64,000 nucleotides of DNA from the NCBI GenBank assembly GCA_021234155.1, contig JAJEKV010000006.1, positions 11,185,317 through 11,249,316 on the forward strand. The letters are read 5' to 3'. Position numbers and translations under genes: made by a program. Under the pieces are notes generated by a model. It was not told the origin of the DNA. It did not search any database and saw only the letters and a list, made by a program, of their open reading frames with translations. Positions 48,381 to 60,192 of the stretch are shown in pieces. The DNA comes from Isoetes taiwanensis. Taxonomy: Eukaryota > Streptophyta > Lycopodiopsida > Isoetales > Isoetaceae. How positions within the stretch are numbered: the stretch's first letter is position 1; the number at the start of each line of letters is the position of its first letter.

Positions 48381-48637
48381 ATGAGCATGGTATTTTTGTT
48401 CCCAATGATACCATGATCCAAGAGCGCGTACGACAAAAGTAACACTGGAGACGTGATAATTTCAATCACCCTTTAGGCATTTAGCGATATGGTGACCAAA
48501 GACATACCATGGGACCAATATGTACACCATCTACATGGATGAAGTAAGTAAGCAAGACAAAATAAAAAGAAAGTCGAAGAAATCAATAAGAATAAAGAAA
48601 AATTAGAAGTAGAGATTTTTAAGTATTAGACTCACAC

Positions 48638-51600
48638 TTAGAGGAGTTCTTTGTATACAATATTTGTTGTATATCTTGATCTGTCGACAACTTTAGAAGC
48701 ATCTCCATCCTTCGATTGAATAAGTATCTTTCTGCCTTGGATTCCTTGAGCTCTTGAGAGTGCCACATAGAGTTGTCTGTGACTAAACACTGAATTTGGC
48801 AAATACAAACCAACCATTTGCATTGTTTGGCCCTGGAGCTTGTTGATTGTCATACCAAAAGCTGGAAGCAATGAGAATTGCATGCGCTCAAACTGGAATG
48901 GGGGTTCTGCATTATTAGGCAACAAAGGAATTCGAAATATGAACACTCTGCTTCCAATATTCTTTCCAGTGACAATCTCAGCATCTATAGCACGTCTTCC
49001 TAATGCACGTATAACGAGACGAGTGCTATTGTATAGTCTCATACGTGTAGAAACAGACCTCAATAACATCACAATCATGCCAACCTTCAATGTTAAATGA
49101 TGTGGAGGCATCCCACTCGGAGTTTGCTCATTCAAAAATTCAGTAGGATAGACCCCTGCATCATTCTCATCAACAGCTCGATCGGCATTGTAATAGTCGA
49201 TAGGTGCAGCAGGCAACCACTCTGTCATCCTCTTGTTTACTTCGTCTACATCTTCATTTAGTGGCATAAGGATTGCCCTTTGCACCCAGTAGGATACACT
49301 TCTATAATTTGTTAAAATGTCGAGAAATGACACGGCTAGCAAGTCATTTAAGTCCTGCGACTTGACACCAATCTCTTCCAGAAGACGTATTACATCTGAT
49401 CCAATATTGGGAAACGTGGTTTCAAGTCCATCTCCAACTTGTAGGAGATAATCAGCAAACGCCCTTTGCTCTTCTGCATTTCTTCCCATATTGTTCATTA
49501 CTCGCATATTTATGTTGAGCTTATGTTCCTCAACATGATCCCATATGTAAAAGTACTTCAAGAAAGCATGCACAATTTGGGGTCGATTTCCTTATGGAAC
49601 CACAGATGGAAGCTGACAAAAATCTCCTCCCAAAACAACAATCAGTCCCCCAAATAAGGTGTCACATGACATCACGTCACGAAGCATCACGAAGCGTTCA
49701 TAGACATGTTTACGCATCATTGGGGCCTCATCCCATATAATCATGCAAGTTGCTCTTATCAATTTTGCCAACTCGGACTGCTTTAGAATATTGCAAGTTG
49801 ATGTATGTTTGTTGGTATCTTGAATCTTGAATGTGCAGTGCGCCCGCCCTTCAATAGAGTAGACGCAATTTCTGAAGAAGCAAAAGCAAGTGCAATGATA
49901 CCTTTGGCACGAACATAGGACAACATGGTGTTAAAAAGGAAACTCTTTCTCCAGCCGCGTGCACCATGAACAAAAAACACTTTTCCTTTTTCCAACATCA
50001 CGTGTTCATTGATCACATGGTCAAAAATAATCCGTTGATCATTATATAGGCGGTCAACATCTTCTTGTACCTCTACCATGTCTTCCTGAAAGACCTCATT
50101 CCGAAATATCATATATGGATCTATTGCACACTCGGGAAGAATGAATTCAAACTCCCTCAAAGATCATCTGATAGAATTCATATGATCTTCAATGTCGAGA
50201 AGTGTCGTGCCAAGTATCCGATCACACACTTGCACACTTTGATCCTCTGCAATCCTTCGTGCCTCATGCAAGAAGTCATCGATCATAGAAAGTTTTACTT
50301 GTTCTCACAGTTGTAGTGGATTTGATGGCGCACAATTTAGAAGGATTATGGTGAACATGTGTCGCAATTGTGGCGGCATGCCCCATGTTGCTGCTTCCTG
50401 AAGAGACTGGAGCCATTATGTGTCATCTCGAAGCATCCCACAACGAATGCAAGCTTCTTTATATGTTCACACAACTCTCCATCAAAAGAGCGTAAATCTT
50501 CAAAACTAATTGCACATGTCACGTGGGTAATATCGCTCTCCTTCTGAAGGATTAATAAAGTCCATGCGTCCAATCATGAGAAACTTCTTGTTGTTGGATC
50601 TCTTCTTTCATATTCTATTGGGTTTATCATAGGTACACTTTTTAGGAAAATCATGATAGAGCAATTGAGTAGCTTATCTCCAGATGCATTCATCTCAAAA
50701 AAAGCTATCAATGTTGTCCCATTATTTTTATTTCTTATAGTGTCCATGCTCATACCTTCCCGATAGTATACATTTTGTTGCATTAGGAGATGCACAACCA
50801 ATCTAGTGACATGAGAAAATTGTTGTTGTATTTCATAAAAGAGAATTCTCCATGATGCCTCAGAAGCTGAGAAGTAGCGTGCATTCAAGAATTGCTCAAC
50901 CTCATCATGGTTTATAATGGGTCCTCTGCTAGTAGATGTACCATCACTCGCTGATTCTAAGTTCACATTGATCATATCTGGCCCTTTGTAGACATATTTG
51001 TATAGATATTTAACGGCCTTAACAGCAGCACATACCTCAACATTGTTATATGGCACAACCCATCCCTTTTTCTCACTTTTTGGCCATCATCCCTTCTTCG
51101 GTACAATGGATATCCGTCAACAACTATTGTCTCATCTGAAAATGCACGTGGATAACGTTTTGTATACTTACCATCCTGCATGCACGGAGCATTTGGATTT
51201 CTAGCACCACATGGCACATGCATCATATTACGGGTGACCATCTCATATTCCTTAGGATACGCGTCCTTATCTGGTGTTTCAGCACAAATAATTTGATCAA
51301 TCTTTTCAGCTGTGAAGGGCTTGTCGGCCTGATCCAACATAGTCAACAAATGTACATGTGGCAATCCTCTTTATTGGAACTCAATAACATAGACTTCTGC
51401 AATTATGCGTCTGAATATACCATAATTATTTATAAGATCTACCAGCTCCTTTACTTTCATGTAGAATACTCTAACCACTAACTCTGGTCGATCACTTGGC
51501 AATTGGCCATATAACAACTCCCGCCTAATCTCTTCCCAGTTTGCATTGGCAGTCATGGTTATAAAAAGGTCCAGCCTGCCAAGTTCGCAAACGATGGACA

Positions 51601-53298
51601 TGGCATCCCGATATCGTTGGGTCATGTATCTTGGATCTCCCACATGTGAGGATGGTAATACAACTTTTCGGCCAATAGCACCTGCATCATCTCCTTCAAA
51701 TAATACCCTACAATATGTCTTTTCGAATGGTGTGTTGATTTAACACAACGAATTGTAGCCTTTCTTGTTCCATCTTTGCAAATATATCACAAATATATTC
51801 TTGAAACAACCTGCCAGCCATGTGAAGGGGAGATGCATGTCCATGATGCATGAATAGATAATATCTATAATACTCCATAATAGTTACTTTGCATCACTCC
51901 GTTCATGGGGTATTTTAAGATGCCATTCATCTGTACCATAGGAAAGAAGTAACACAAAGTGCAATGGATCATATGCTGAGTGATATGCATCTATAAACTT
52001 CAAGCCACCATCCTTAGAATGTATAATAATGTCCCTCTGACCATCTTCAGGCTTATCATCAATAGACATTAAGACAACCACCTCATTTGTAGTTGGAGCA
52101 TTATGTTGCCTCCTCACAGGGTTTTGCACGTCACAAGAAGGTATATGCAAAAAATATCCATGGTCGGATGAATACGTATAATTTTGTGCCGCACTAAGAA
52201 ATATGCTAACAAATGGAGTGAGCTCTGTCATAAGGGCTTGCAACTGCACCACAATTTCTTGCCTCAATCCATCAAAAAGGACATTTTACGTTCAATTTGC
52301 ATGTCATCACCATCCATGATGTATATCTGTGCAAATTTTGCATGCTCTTGATGCCCTTGCGGTGGCAATAGCGTTCCCATCTTATGGCACATACGGCCAT
52401 TGACCCTGAAAGTATAAGCCATACCAATAGCATTTGCCTGTGTCTCATCAATTTTCACGCCAACCGCGGCAAATGAGAATATATTATGGTACTTTCTAAT
52501 GTTCGTTCGAAAGTGATCATCAGCTATCGTTCCTCATATATAGCTCAAACAATGTCTGTGGTGGTTCTGGAATCAATGACAGCTGAATGTTTCCATCAGC
52601 ACATGCTCGACAAGTCTTTTTAACTGGGAGCTCTGCTATCCATTGCATAGCCCCACAGTATAAACATCTATAATCCATATTGCCAAGGTCATGAGGAGGA
52701 GGTAAATTCCATATCCACGCAATCTTATTGAAACTACTTTTACCAGTAGGACGTTCTGCTGGACCTGCAACTCTGTCTTCTATTCTTAAAGCTCGAATCT
52801 TTGCTTTTGATCTACGCTGCACACGTCTCTTTCTCTCCGAGTTAGTTTCACTTGCAGGGGTATCATATGAACCAACATTTGCTGTCAATTGTTTAGACAT
52901 TGTCGTGAGCCCTGGAATCCTTCTGCCAAAACCTCTTGGTTTTCTCCATGAAATTCGTATTGCAAAGCCATCACATGAGCGTCAACATTCTGCTGATCAG
53001 CTACAGTTGTTGTTGGAATGGATGGTTGACCAACATCATTGTCATATACTAACCTCAAATCTGTATGCTTTGCCTTCCTTCTGCGCTGCAAGCGTTTTCT
53101 CTTTTGAGAATCATTCTCGATTTGAGATACCTGATAAGAGGGATTACATGCCACCATATCTGGCGTTTGTTGAGGGGACATTCTAATGAGCGGAGGTTGT
53201 GAAGTAATCCCTTCATCGTTCACACACACTGCTTGCAAAGATCTGACCTTATTAGCTGTTTGTTCATCAACATTCTGACATCCTATTGCGCTTGACAT
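48638..53298 (-). pseudogene. Helitron RepHel (Rep/helicase) gene, decayed
   Basis: From right to left on the minus strand: an N-terminal region with basic repeats KRKRLQRRRKAK; a zinc-like patch YCGAMQW...CRAC; the Helitron-like N domain (CHKMGTLLPPQGHQEHAKFAQ); the HUH nuclease motif RGLPHVHLL (about 51375); the tyrosine region VKYLYKYVYKG (about 51000); SASEASWRI; a PIF1-type helicase from 50160; and the C-terminal helicase motifs FGMTINKLQGQT and YVALSRAQG (48730-48830). Damage includes frame changes near 52518, 52266 and 51885, a nonsense codon just before RGLPHVHLL, and a P-loop reading GARGWRKS where GxGGTGKS is expected. Intact versions perform rolling-circle transposition. This copy is inactive. 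Confidence 0.9.
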
Positions 53299-54096
53299 AC
53301 CTCTTCCTAATTGCTCGCAATTTATCGAACCTGTTTCATCATTTTTTTATTTTTTATTTTTTTTTAATTCTTGCTCACTTAGGGCCTTGAGGCCATGGAG
53401 CACAAAAATACACACAGAATATTCACTGTAGTTTTAACAAAAAGGCTCGATGAGCATCTACTACCTTTAAGTATAATCCTAACTCATAGCTAGAAATGGA
53501 AAGCAATGAATAAAAATCAACTACTTGAATTTTTTATTGTTCCCCGATATCCCTATATGCTTCACACTAAACATGGTTTCATTAATTAGAGAAATTTCGT
53601 TTTCTCGTTTGACAACGAAATAGGTTGTGGTCACCCCTGGGATGGTAAGAAATGATTCCTCTCAACCAAAACAAAGCGTCAATAATACTAAGTTCAGCGC
53701 GAAAAAATAAGACGCGCCATAATTTGACACCAGGCATGTAGCCCAAAGCTGTCATGACAGTAACGGAGGGGTTTGAGCATCATCACGAGTGGTCGTAAGG
53801 ATCGCCATTGCGATTCTTGCGAGAACAAGTGAAGGCAGAATACAATAAGCACATTGTGTGCATCGTGGTCAAATTACCATCTGGGGGTTGTATAACTGGT
53901 GTACAGAATCGCGACCGCGATCTCTGAGACTACTTTGTTTATCCAATTCAAAGTTGAGATAGCTCAAAAGCATAGTGAACAAAAGTTTAACACATACTGA
54001 ACTCAAAAAGCATAACTCGTATTGAACATGAAAACAGGTGAAAATGTTATAACAAAAAACTGTTTACAAAATGCTCAGCACAAAGGCGAAGCTACA
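53299..54096. other. Spacer between Helitron and methylase-like gene
   Basis: No gene is recognised. It contains a T-rich run (53341-53367) and two of the 16-bp palindromes. The 5' end of the Helitron (TC on the minus strand) was not located here. Confidence 0.4.
53800..53922. repeat. Palindrome copies 1 and 2
   Basis: GATCGCCATTGCGATT at 53800-53815 is a diverged copy, preceded by TCGTAAG as in the copy at 57753. ATCGCGACCGCGATC at about 53908-53922 is a near-perfect copy. Confidence 0.75.
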
Positions 54097-55980
54097 TCAC
54101 TGAGTCTCAAATACAGTCTCTGGATCAATACCATGTTGAGCAGCTATTCTTGCAATATGCTCCTTTCCAATAGCAATGGTCTGTGACAGGTCCATTTCTG
54201 TATATCCAGTTTTGTCTGGGATGTCAACATCCATTGCCCGTGCTGCGTTCTGAACACGCTCTGACATATCTTGGCTATTAAACAATTCATCCTGCAATTG
54301 CTCAGAATATTCATTACAGGGTACCAGCTTCTGCCTTTTAGGTGAAGGGTCGGGGGAGGTTCTCCCACTTCCGGAGGCGGCTTCAGAAGTGCCCACATAC
54401 TCAAAGTTAGGAAGGGGCTTGTCCAGTTGCTTGGATAGCAGTGGCATTATAGTGTCGAAGTTCTTGTTCAGGGCTCCTTGATCCTTTCTTCGAAGCTTTT
54501 ATGATCCAGGCCTTCTAGTATCTGTTCCATGTTGCTGAGATCCGTTCCCTGTGTTATATTAATATCAGGCTTGTCGGAACCTTGTTCTTCACGTTGCTCA
54601 TCTTGCTCTTCACCTTCCTCTTCCATGTCAGGCCTTGCCATTTTCTCTAGAATCTCGAAGAAAGATCTAAGGAAACGGCATACCTTGTCGTCAAACTCAA
54701 AAGCAACACTCCGTTTTCCTTGCATCAACGCCACCCTTGAGGCACTTCCGCCTGAGAAGAAATCCAAAACGCAACCTTCTAATGGTACCAGCTCCTTCAC
54801 TATATAATAGACATAAGAGGTTTTTGCCGGCTCTTAAGCGAAGTCGCCTTCCATAGCTGCCCATTTGAATTTGGGTTTACCACGTAAAGAACTCAAATAC
54901 TTTCTTTTTTGTTTTGCATCTACTTCTTCGCCGCCCGGTTTTTGGATATTTTGGAAGAGGAGTGCTTTGTGGTGCTTTAGTGACTTGAGTGAGTCGCGGC
55001 TCAAGTTGGGTTTAACGGGCAAAGACCGAACGTCACTCCTGTTTTGTCACATGGTGACATAATCTTTGGAATTCTTTTATATTTTTTTTGCTCTCCCAAC
55101 CTTTCTCTTCATAAGCCCCTAGGGAAACATGGGAGCTACCTTGTATCTGGCTAAGACTGTACAAACAGTTTGGCAAATGTACCGATCTGAGAAACATGAC
55201 AATATGGTACACTTTTGCATGTGTCATGCACCGCAACTGCTAAAAAATCGTGTATTTTTCACATCCATTGTGGTGGAAAAACTACGCATGTCTACAAAAA
55301 TCAACCGGCATTTTTCGACACCGTCGCGGAACACACAAGGATGCCACTTTTTGTTACGTGCTGCACGATGTTTTGCTTCTCTTTCATTTTCCGGGCCTCA
55401 TCTGGCCTCATTATAGCAAAAATAGCTTCCAAAAAAACTGCAGGCAGATTACCTTGAACTGCCTCTTTATTATAGTTTGCTTTGACGTATTCGAAATCTG
55501 TGTCTGCAATATCCAGGAGACGTTGCTCAGACAGCTCTGGAAAACATGAAGCCAACTCTTCAAAATTATTGTACATCTTCTCTGAGATAGAATTGGCGTA
55601 TGATAACACTTCACGATGCATGAGTGAAAGTGTTCTGATGTCTAGAGCCCTCTGACTGCAATTAAAACGTCCTGTATACCCCTGCTGCACTTTCAAGAAA
55701 ACCTTGCCCTGTAAGATTTCGTCCATCAACTGGCTTACCTCAGCATTGTTCATTCCTCGTAGGTTTCTCAGGAATGTCTTGTTGAAGAATTCTTTTGAAG
55801 GTTTATCTGGTAATTCCCCCTGATCATCAGTGAGCTTTCGGCTTGCCCAATTGTTGACAACTTCTACGAGTTTAGACCAGGCAGATTCTTGCATAAATAG
55901 GGCGCTTCTCATCCTTCGGTTCCTTAACCTTGAGTTGTGGTAGCCACCTCCACAAAATCCGCACCTGAAAAATTTGGTTA

Positions 55981-56439
55981 GGATCGCGGACGGCGATTTT
56001 CACGAGCAAAGAAACGAATAACATACCTTCCAGGCGGATGTCACTGCAGTTCCTGTTGGCCCTTGTGGAGGACATCCGAATGCCTTATGCTGGTTTCTTA
56101 GTTGTTGGAGCTTCTCAATCAGTGGTTCTTTGTATACTGTATCTGCGATGACGTCGTTGCACTGTATGGAAATCTGAATGTATTCTTTGTTGGAGAGGTT
56201 ACCATTTAATACACGACTTCTTCTTTTTAAATATGCTTTCGCAAATTCCAACCTTTGCTCGACATTGCCCACGCATGTGCATAAAAACTGTGCAGCAAAA
56301 ATGCTGTGTTTACCAGAAATAATATAAATTTTTTTGTTTGCCAATTCTTCTGGGCTTGACCAAGTGACTAATTTCCTGCATGTGATCGAGATACACTAGT
56401 TAGTCCAAGAAATTGTTCACGAAGATCGCGACCGCGATC
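55981..56439. repeat. Palindrome copies 3 and 4
   Basis: GATCGCGGACGGCGATTTT at 55982-56000 (diverged) and GATCGCGACCGCGATC at 56424-56439 (15 of 16 positions palindromic). Both lie in introns of the methylase-like gene. Confidence 0.8.
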
Positions 56440-57752
56440 CGCTCGAGCATATTTATATATGTAACCAATATGAGAAGAAAGAAATAAATATGATGTAAAG
56501 ACCTTGTTAAAGGATCATATGGAACGAGATCGGCAGGTGTAAGAACTTCTGTCGGGTATTTCTTGAAGCTTTTTATCAGTGTCTGTACATGGTCATTTGA
56601 CCGGACTCTATGTGTCATATTAGCGGGAGCTGGTTCGCAATAAAAAATGCTGACTCTTTGGAACCAGTTTACACCCATTGGATAATATCTTTTGAACTCC
56701 TCGAGCTTGGATGTTGTCTCCTGTGCCAGTTTCTTTTCTTCATCTGGATTAAACTTCAAATCTTCTGGCATTTGGGGATCAGTTCTCGAGGCGATGATAA
56801 GTGGGTGGTAGGTCTTTGGTCTAGTGGACGAGGAAGGAGTAGAAGACGTCGAAGGTTGCGCACTGTCATCCGTGGGCGCCTTTGGAATCTTTATCCTGAA
56901 TGGCGGGATCCTCTTTGATGGCTGTCCTTCTAGTGCGGCAGATTCTCTAGGGGAGCATTCAAAAGCATGACGGGAGCTGAAGGGTCAACTACTGCAGAAC
57001 AACCAACATTTTCCGAGGGGGCTACAGCAGTTGCTGACGGAACAACATTTGCCTCTATGGGCAATACAGTATCCTTTGTAGTGGATGGTTCGCCAATAGC
57101 CTGCAAAGGGGCCACGGATCTCTTCTTTGAAACAGCCCTGAGCCAGTTGGTGTCCATCCTTGAAGGCAGTTTGTTGTCTTTAGTAGCCTTCAAAGCAGCA
57201 AAAGGAGGTTTCTTATCAGCTGAAAGGCCTTTTCTGCACATGCTAAATCCAACAAGTATATCCCTGTTGCACTTTATACCCGACAAACTTAAGGAATCAT
57301 AGGACGGCAATATCCAGCCAAATCCCTTAGCACTAGTAGCCATCCCCTTGCCGCTTGCCGCTTTGTTGACTTTACTGGCAATCATAATGGATGGATCATA
57401 ATTATGCCATCTCAAAACGTACTCGACAAACTGCAGCCCTAGAGTATCTTCTACGCTGCAAATTATTGCATCCTGTACATTATTTTTGGTGCCTTCCCAC
57501 ATAGCAATTACTATACCTAGCTGCTCGTAATCTTCTGGACCCTTCCCATTCCTAAAGAACAAACACAAGTCCTTTCGGCGGTCTCCAGTGACATGAGGTT
57601 TTGCCTGTGCGATTTCAACACACCACTTCCTGCTTCTATCGGGAGTGACAATTCTGATTGGTTCCACATTCGGCCCGCGGAATAGTTCGAGGGCTGCAGA
57701 AGCAATTGAACACAGGTTAGATGCACAAGTATTGGAAGAAGGTGTTCGTAAG

Positions 57753-57966
57753 GATCGCGGCCGCGATCTGGTTCAACAGTTGCAAACTAATAAAGGGTGT
57801 TACCTCAGGACCATTATGTCTTTGGCAAGAAAGCGGCCGCGTTCTTCTGACCATGAGTGTTACGTTTTATATAAATCGCTCGCCACTATCGCGGCCGCGA
57901 TTGTCTTGAGCACTACCTTTCAGAAAATAGCAAAGGTCATGGTCACAACTATCGCGACCGCGATCG
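57753..57966. repeat. Palindrome copies 5 to 7
   Basis: GATCGCGGCCGCGATC (57753-57768) is a perfect palindrome. ATCGCGGCCGCGATT (57888-57902) and ATCGCGACCGCGATCG (57951-57966) follow. A bare GCGGCCGC lies at 57834-57841, inside or next to a possible small exon. All sit in the first introns of the methylase-like gene. Confidence 0.9.
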
Positions 57967-58073
57967 TAGCGACCATCTACCTATCCTAAAAAGACATGGC
58001 CGAAGCTATAGAGATACCTATGCTATAAAAAATCGCGGAAATTACCTTCTCTGAGGGCGGAGGCGCGAGACAT

Positions 58074-59334
58074 GGTGGCGCTAGAAATTTTCTGAAGGCT
58101 TTTGAAATTTGCTGAAGGCGCTAGAAATTTTCGCGAGGCTAATGAGAAAAATGAATGCCACTCTTTTTATAGACATCGCCATTATGACGGGCGCCATTAT
58201 GACGGACGGCGCCATTATGACGGGCGGCATATTCCCCCATTACCCCTAAAAGCAACCCCCAGCTTAGCAACGTACGGGACGGTCACACGTGAGAATTTTT
58301 GTGAGAGTGACTGTGGGGCAGTCAGTTTAAATTGGATAGGGACAGGCGCATTAGGGCATAAGAAGGTCCCGCCCGTCTTACCGCATTTGAAATTCAAATC
58401 AATTTCAAATGCAGTAAGACCCTCACACAATTTCATTCTTGCAAAGTTTGGGAAGAAGTTGTTCGAGGCGCCTGAGTTAATTTGGAGGCGCTATGTTGGA
58501 TTACAATGGCGCTTCGATGAATTTCAAAGCATCCAAGCATATTTCACATTGTAGAATTCATTGAAGGCCAAAGACAGGCAAGTTCATTGATTAAACTGTG
58601 TTTTCAGTTAAATCTGCCACATGCACCCTTTTTTTTGTCTGGTAGATGCTTGGATGCTTTGAAAGCATGAAAGCATTTTGTGTCTGGTGGATGCTTGGCT
58701 GAATTTCAAAGCATCCAAGCATATTTGACGATGTAGAATTCATTGAAGGCCAAAGACAGGCAAGTTCATTCATTAGACTGTATTTTCAGTTAAATTTGCC
58801 GCATGCACCCTTTTTTTGTCTGGTAGATGAAATCCCATTCTAATTTGGTTATATAGATTGCCTGTATCAAAAATTCTTAAGATGTTCCTGTTTGTAGGCG
58901 TTGATGTCATTCATCTTCCAGCGATCTGGTGATTCTTGAGGCCTGACTAGCGATCATCGGGATCGATGAAGGCGATCTTTCCGAACATATTCTAGACCCA
59001 TCAAGGGTTATTGATTCATCTACTTCTCCCGTAGGTCGTCCCTACGACACAGCTAGTGCTCGTCCGGATCGCGAAGGCGATTTTGCGCAGCATAATCGAG
59101 ACAGGTACGTATAATCTAGACTATGGTATATGCTTGATGTAGGAGATTATGTTAGCTGCTTGCTCTAGGCACGTACAATCTAGACAAGTGTATCTGCTTG
59201 CTGAAGGAGATCGCGGTCGCGATCCTGCTAACCATGTCCTTGCTTAAGCTTGGTCTGTCTGGCTAACGTGAAAGTGCTCTTTGACATCGTGGTGGCGTTC
59301 TCTCTGAGCAATAACGTCCATTGTGCTTGCAGAC
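58074..59334. promoter_or_regulatory. Divergent intergenic region of the methylase/transposase pair
   Basis: About 1.26 kb separates the two start codons. It holds short tandem GCCATTATGACGG units (58190-58225), a direct repeat of about 110 bp (58540-58650 and 58705-58820, sharing GAATTCATTGAAGGCCAAAG), and three more palindrome-like copies. A shared bidirectional promoter is plausible but unproven. No TATA box stands out. Confidence 0.4.
58961..59224. repeat. Palindrome copies 8 to 10
   Basis: GATCGATGAAGGCGATC (58961-58977, diverged), GATCGCGAAGGCGATTTT (59068-59085, diverged) and GATCGCGGTCGCGATC (59209-59224). The sequences near the last copies (TAATCTAGAC and ATCTAGACAAGTG) also repeat. 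Confidence 0.8.
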
Positions 59335-59778
59335 ATGGCTGCCTCGAAGTCCATACTGTTCCATGGAGTCAAAGTGGGCGAGGGAAAAGTACATGCCTTC
59401 GACAAGCACCACAACTTGCCCTTGCCGAGAGATAGCATTGTAGTGTCTATGGAAGTTATTCTCAACGGAAGCATTGGTTTGCCATTTCCTGAACCGGAAT
59501 TGGCAACACTTGGGGATTCTCGAGGGAGTTTTATTTTGTGGCCAGCGCAGTGGATAGCTAACCTTACAAAAGAACCTGAAATATCCACACTGCCTGCACA
59601 GATTAAAAAAATTGATTGGCTTGGGTTGCAAGCACCGGAAAGCCCTTCCGTGAATAACCTTCGAGGCATTTCAAGGGACGAGCTAGTAGAGAAAAGTTGC
59701 ACACTACTCCATGATCGGCGCAACATCCCGTATGCCCTTGGGGTGATCATCTTCATTGACCCTAATCGGTATCGGTGA
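59335..59778 (+). pseudogene. Transposase-associated N-terminal domain (DUF8039-like)
   Basis: The frame begins MAASKSILFHGVKVGEGKV and continues with VSMEVILNGSIGLPFPEPEL, LATLGDSRGSFILWP and GVIIFIDPNRYR. This layout resembles the domain often found at the end or start of plant En/Spm-type and related transposon proteins (DUF8039-like; my assignment from memory). ATG 59335 follows a CAG that could be a splice acceptor. It probably belongs with the transposase that follows, 400 bp downstream, and is separated from it by frame changes. Confidence 0.45.
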
Positions 59779-60192
59779 CATGAGATTGGGAGAAGACTAC
59801 TTGGCAAGCAACCATAATGAAGACATTCCCTATGCGGATAGGCCGACCATGCGATGCCAAGCATGTCTTTGAAATGCCACAGTTGCACGACCTGGTGAGG
59901 TGGCCGATTGCTTTGGTGTTAGTAGACAATGTTGCGTTGTGTCAACACTCATAAAGACTGCGAAACATACAGTCGTTGAAGCAGAACCCTATGCCATGCA
60001 AATTGAGCCTGAAAAGGCAACAAAGAGGGGCGTACACAATGGTGAACCCGGACCCCACGTTCACCCTCCGCGGGCCACTAAAAGCTGAGAGAAAAATCAC
60101 GGCAACTTCCATTTCGGACTTCAAGTCTCGCCATTTCTGCTTGCATCGCGAAGATCTTTGCGCAAACTTCTCAACGGCCCGAGATTGCGTGT
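59779..60192 (+). pseudogene. Linker between the two transposase parts
   Basis: Open stretches in shifting frames (for example MVNPDPTFTLRGPLKAERK at about 60031) suggest decayed coding sequence continuing into the next segment. Confidence 0.3.

Larger units (their letters stand above)
54097..58073 (-). pseudogene. ParB-like/DNA methyltransferase-like gene, decayed
   Basis: A multi-exon gene seems to begin at ATG 58073 (MSRASALREG, donor after 58046). An unresolved small exon near 57.8 kb may follow, then one from 57694. Exon edges with good signals are 56503 (donor), 56375-56027, and 55964 (acceptor). The N-terminal 200 residues are unknown. After a serine/proline linker comes a ParB/sulfiredoxin-like part: RVRSNDHVQTLIKSFKK, then KKIYIISGKHSIFAAQ. 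A helical region follows, then TILSCFSDRYI, then PLEGCVLDFFSGGSASR with GKRSVAFEFD, the AdoMet-binding end of N4/N6 DNA methylases, and an acidic tail. ParB-methylase fusions are common in phages. The expected DPPY motif is not visible (LIFVDMRSF stands in its place). Frame changes near 56.93, 55.9, 55.2, 54.8 and 54.46 kb indicate decay. Confidence 0.5.

Noticed and set aside
57834-57841. Isolated GCGGCCGC as a further palindrome copy
   Set aside because: Only the 8-bp core is present and it may be coding; not counted among the copies.
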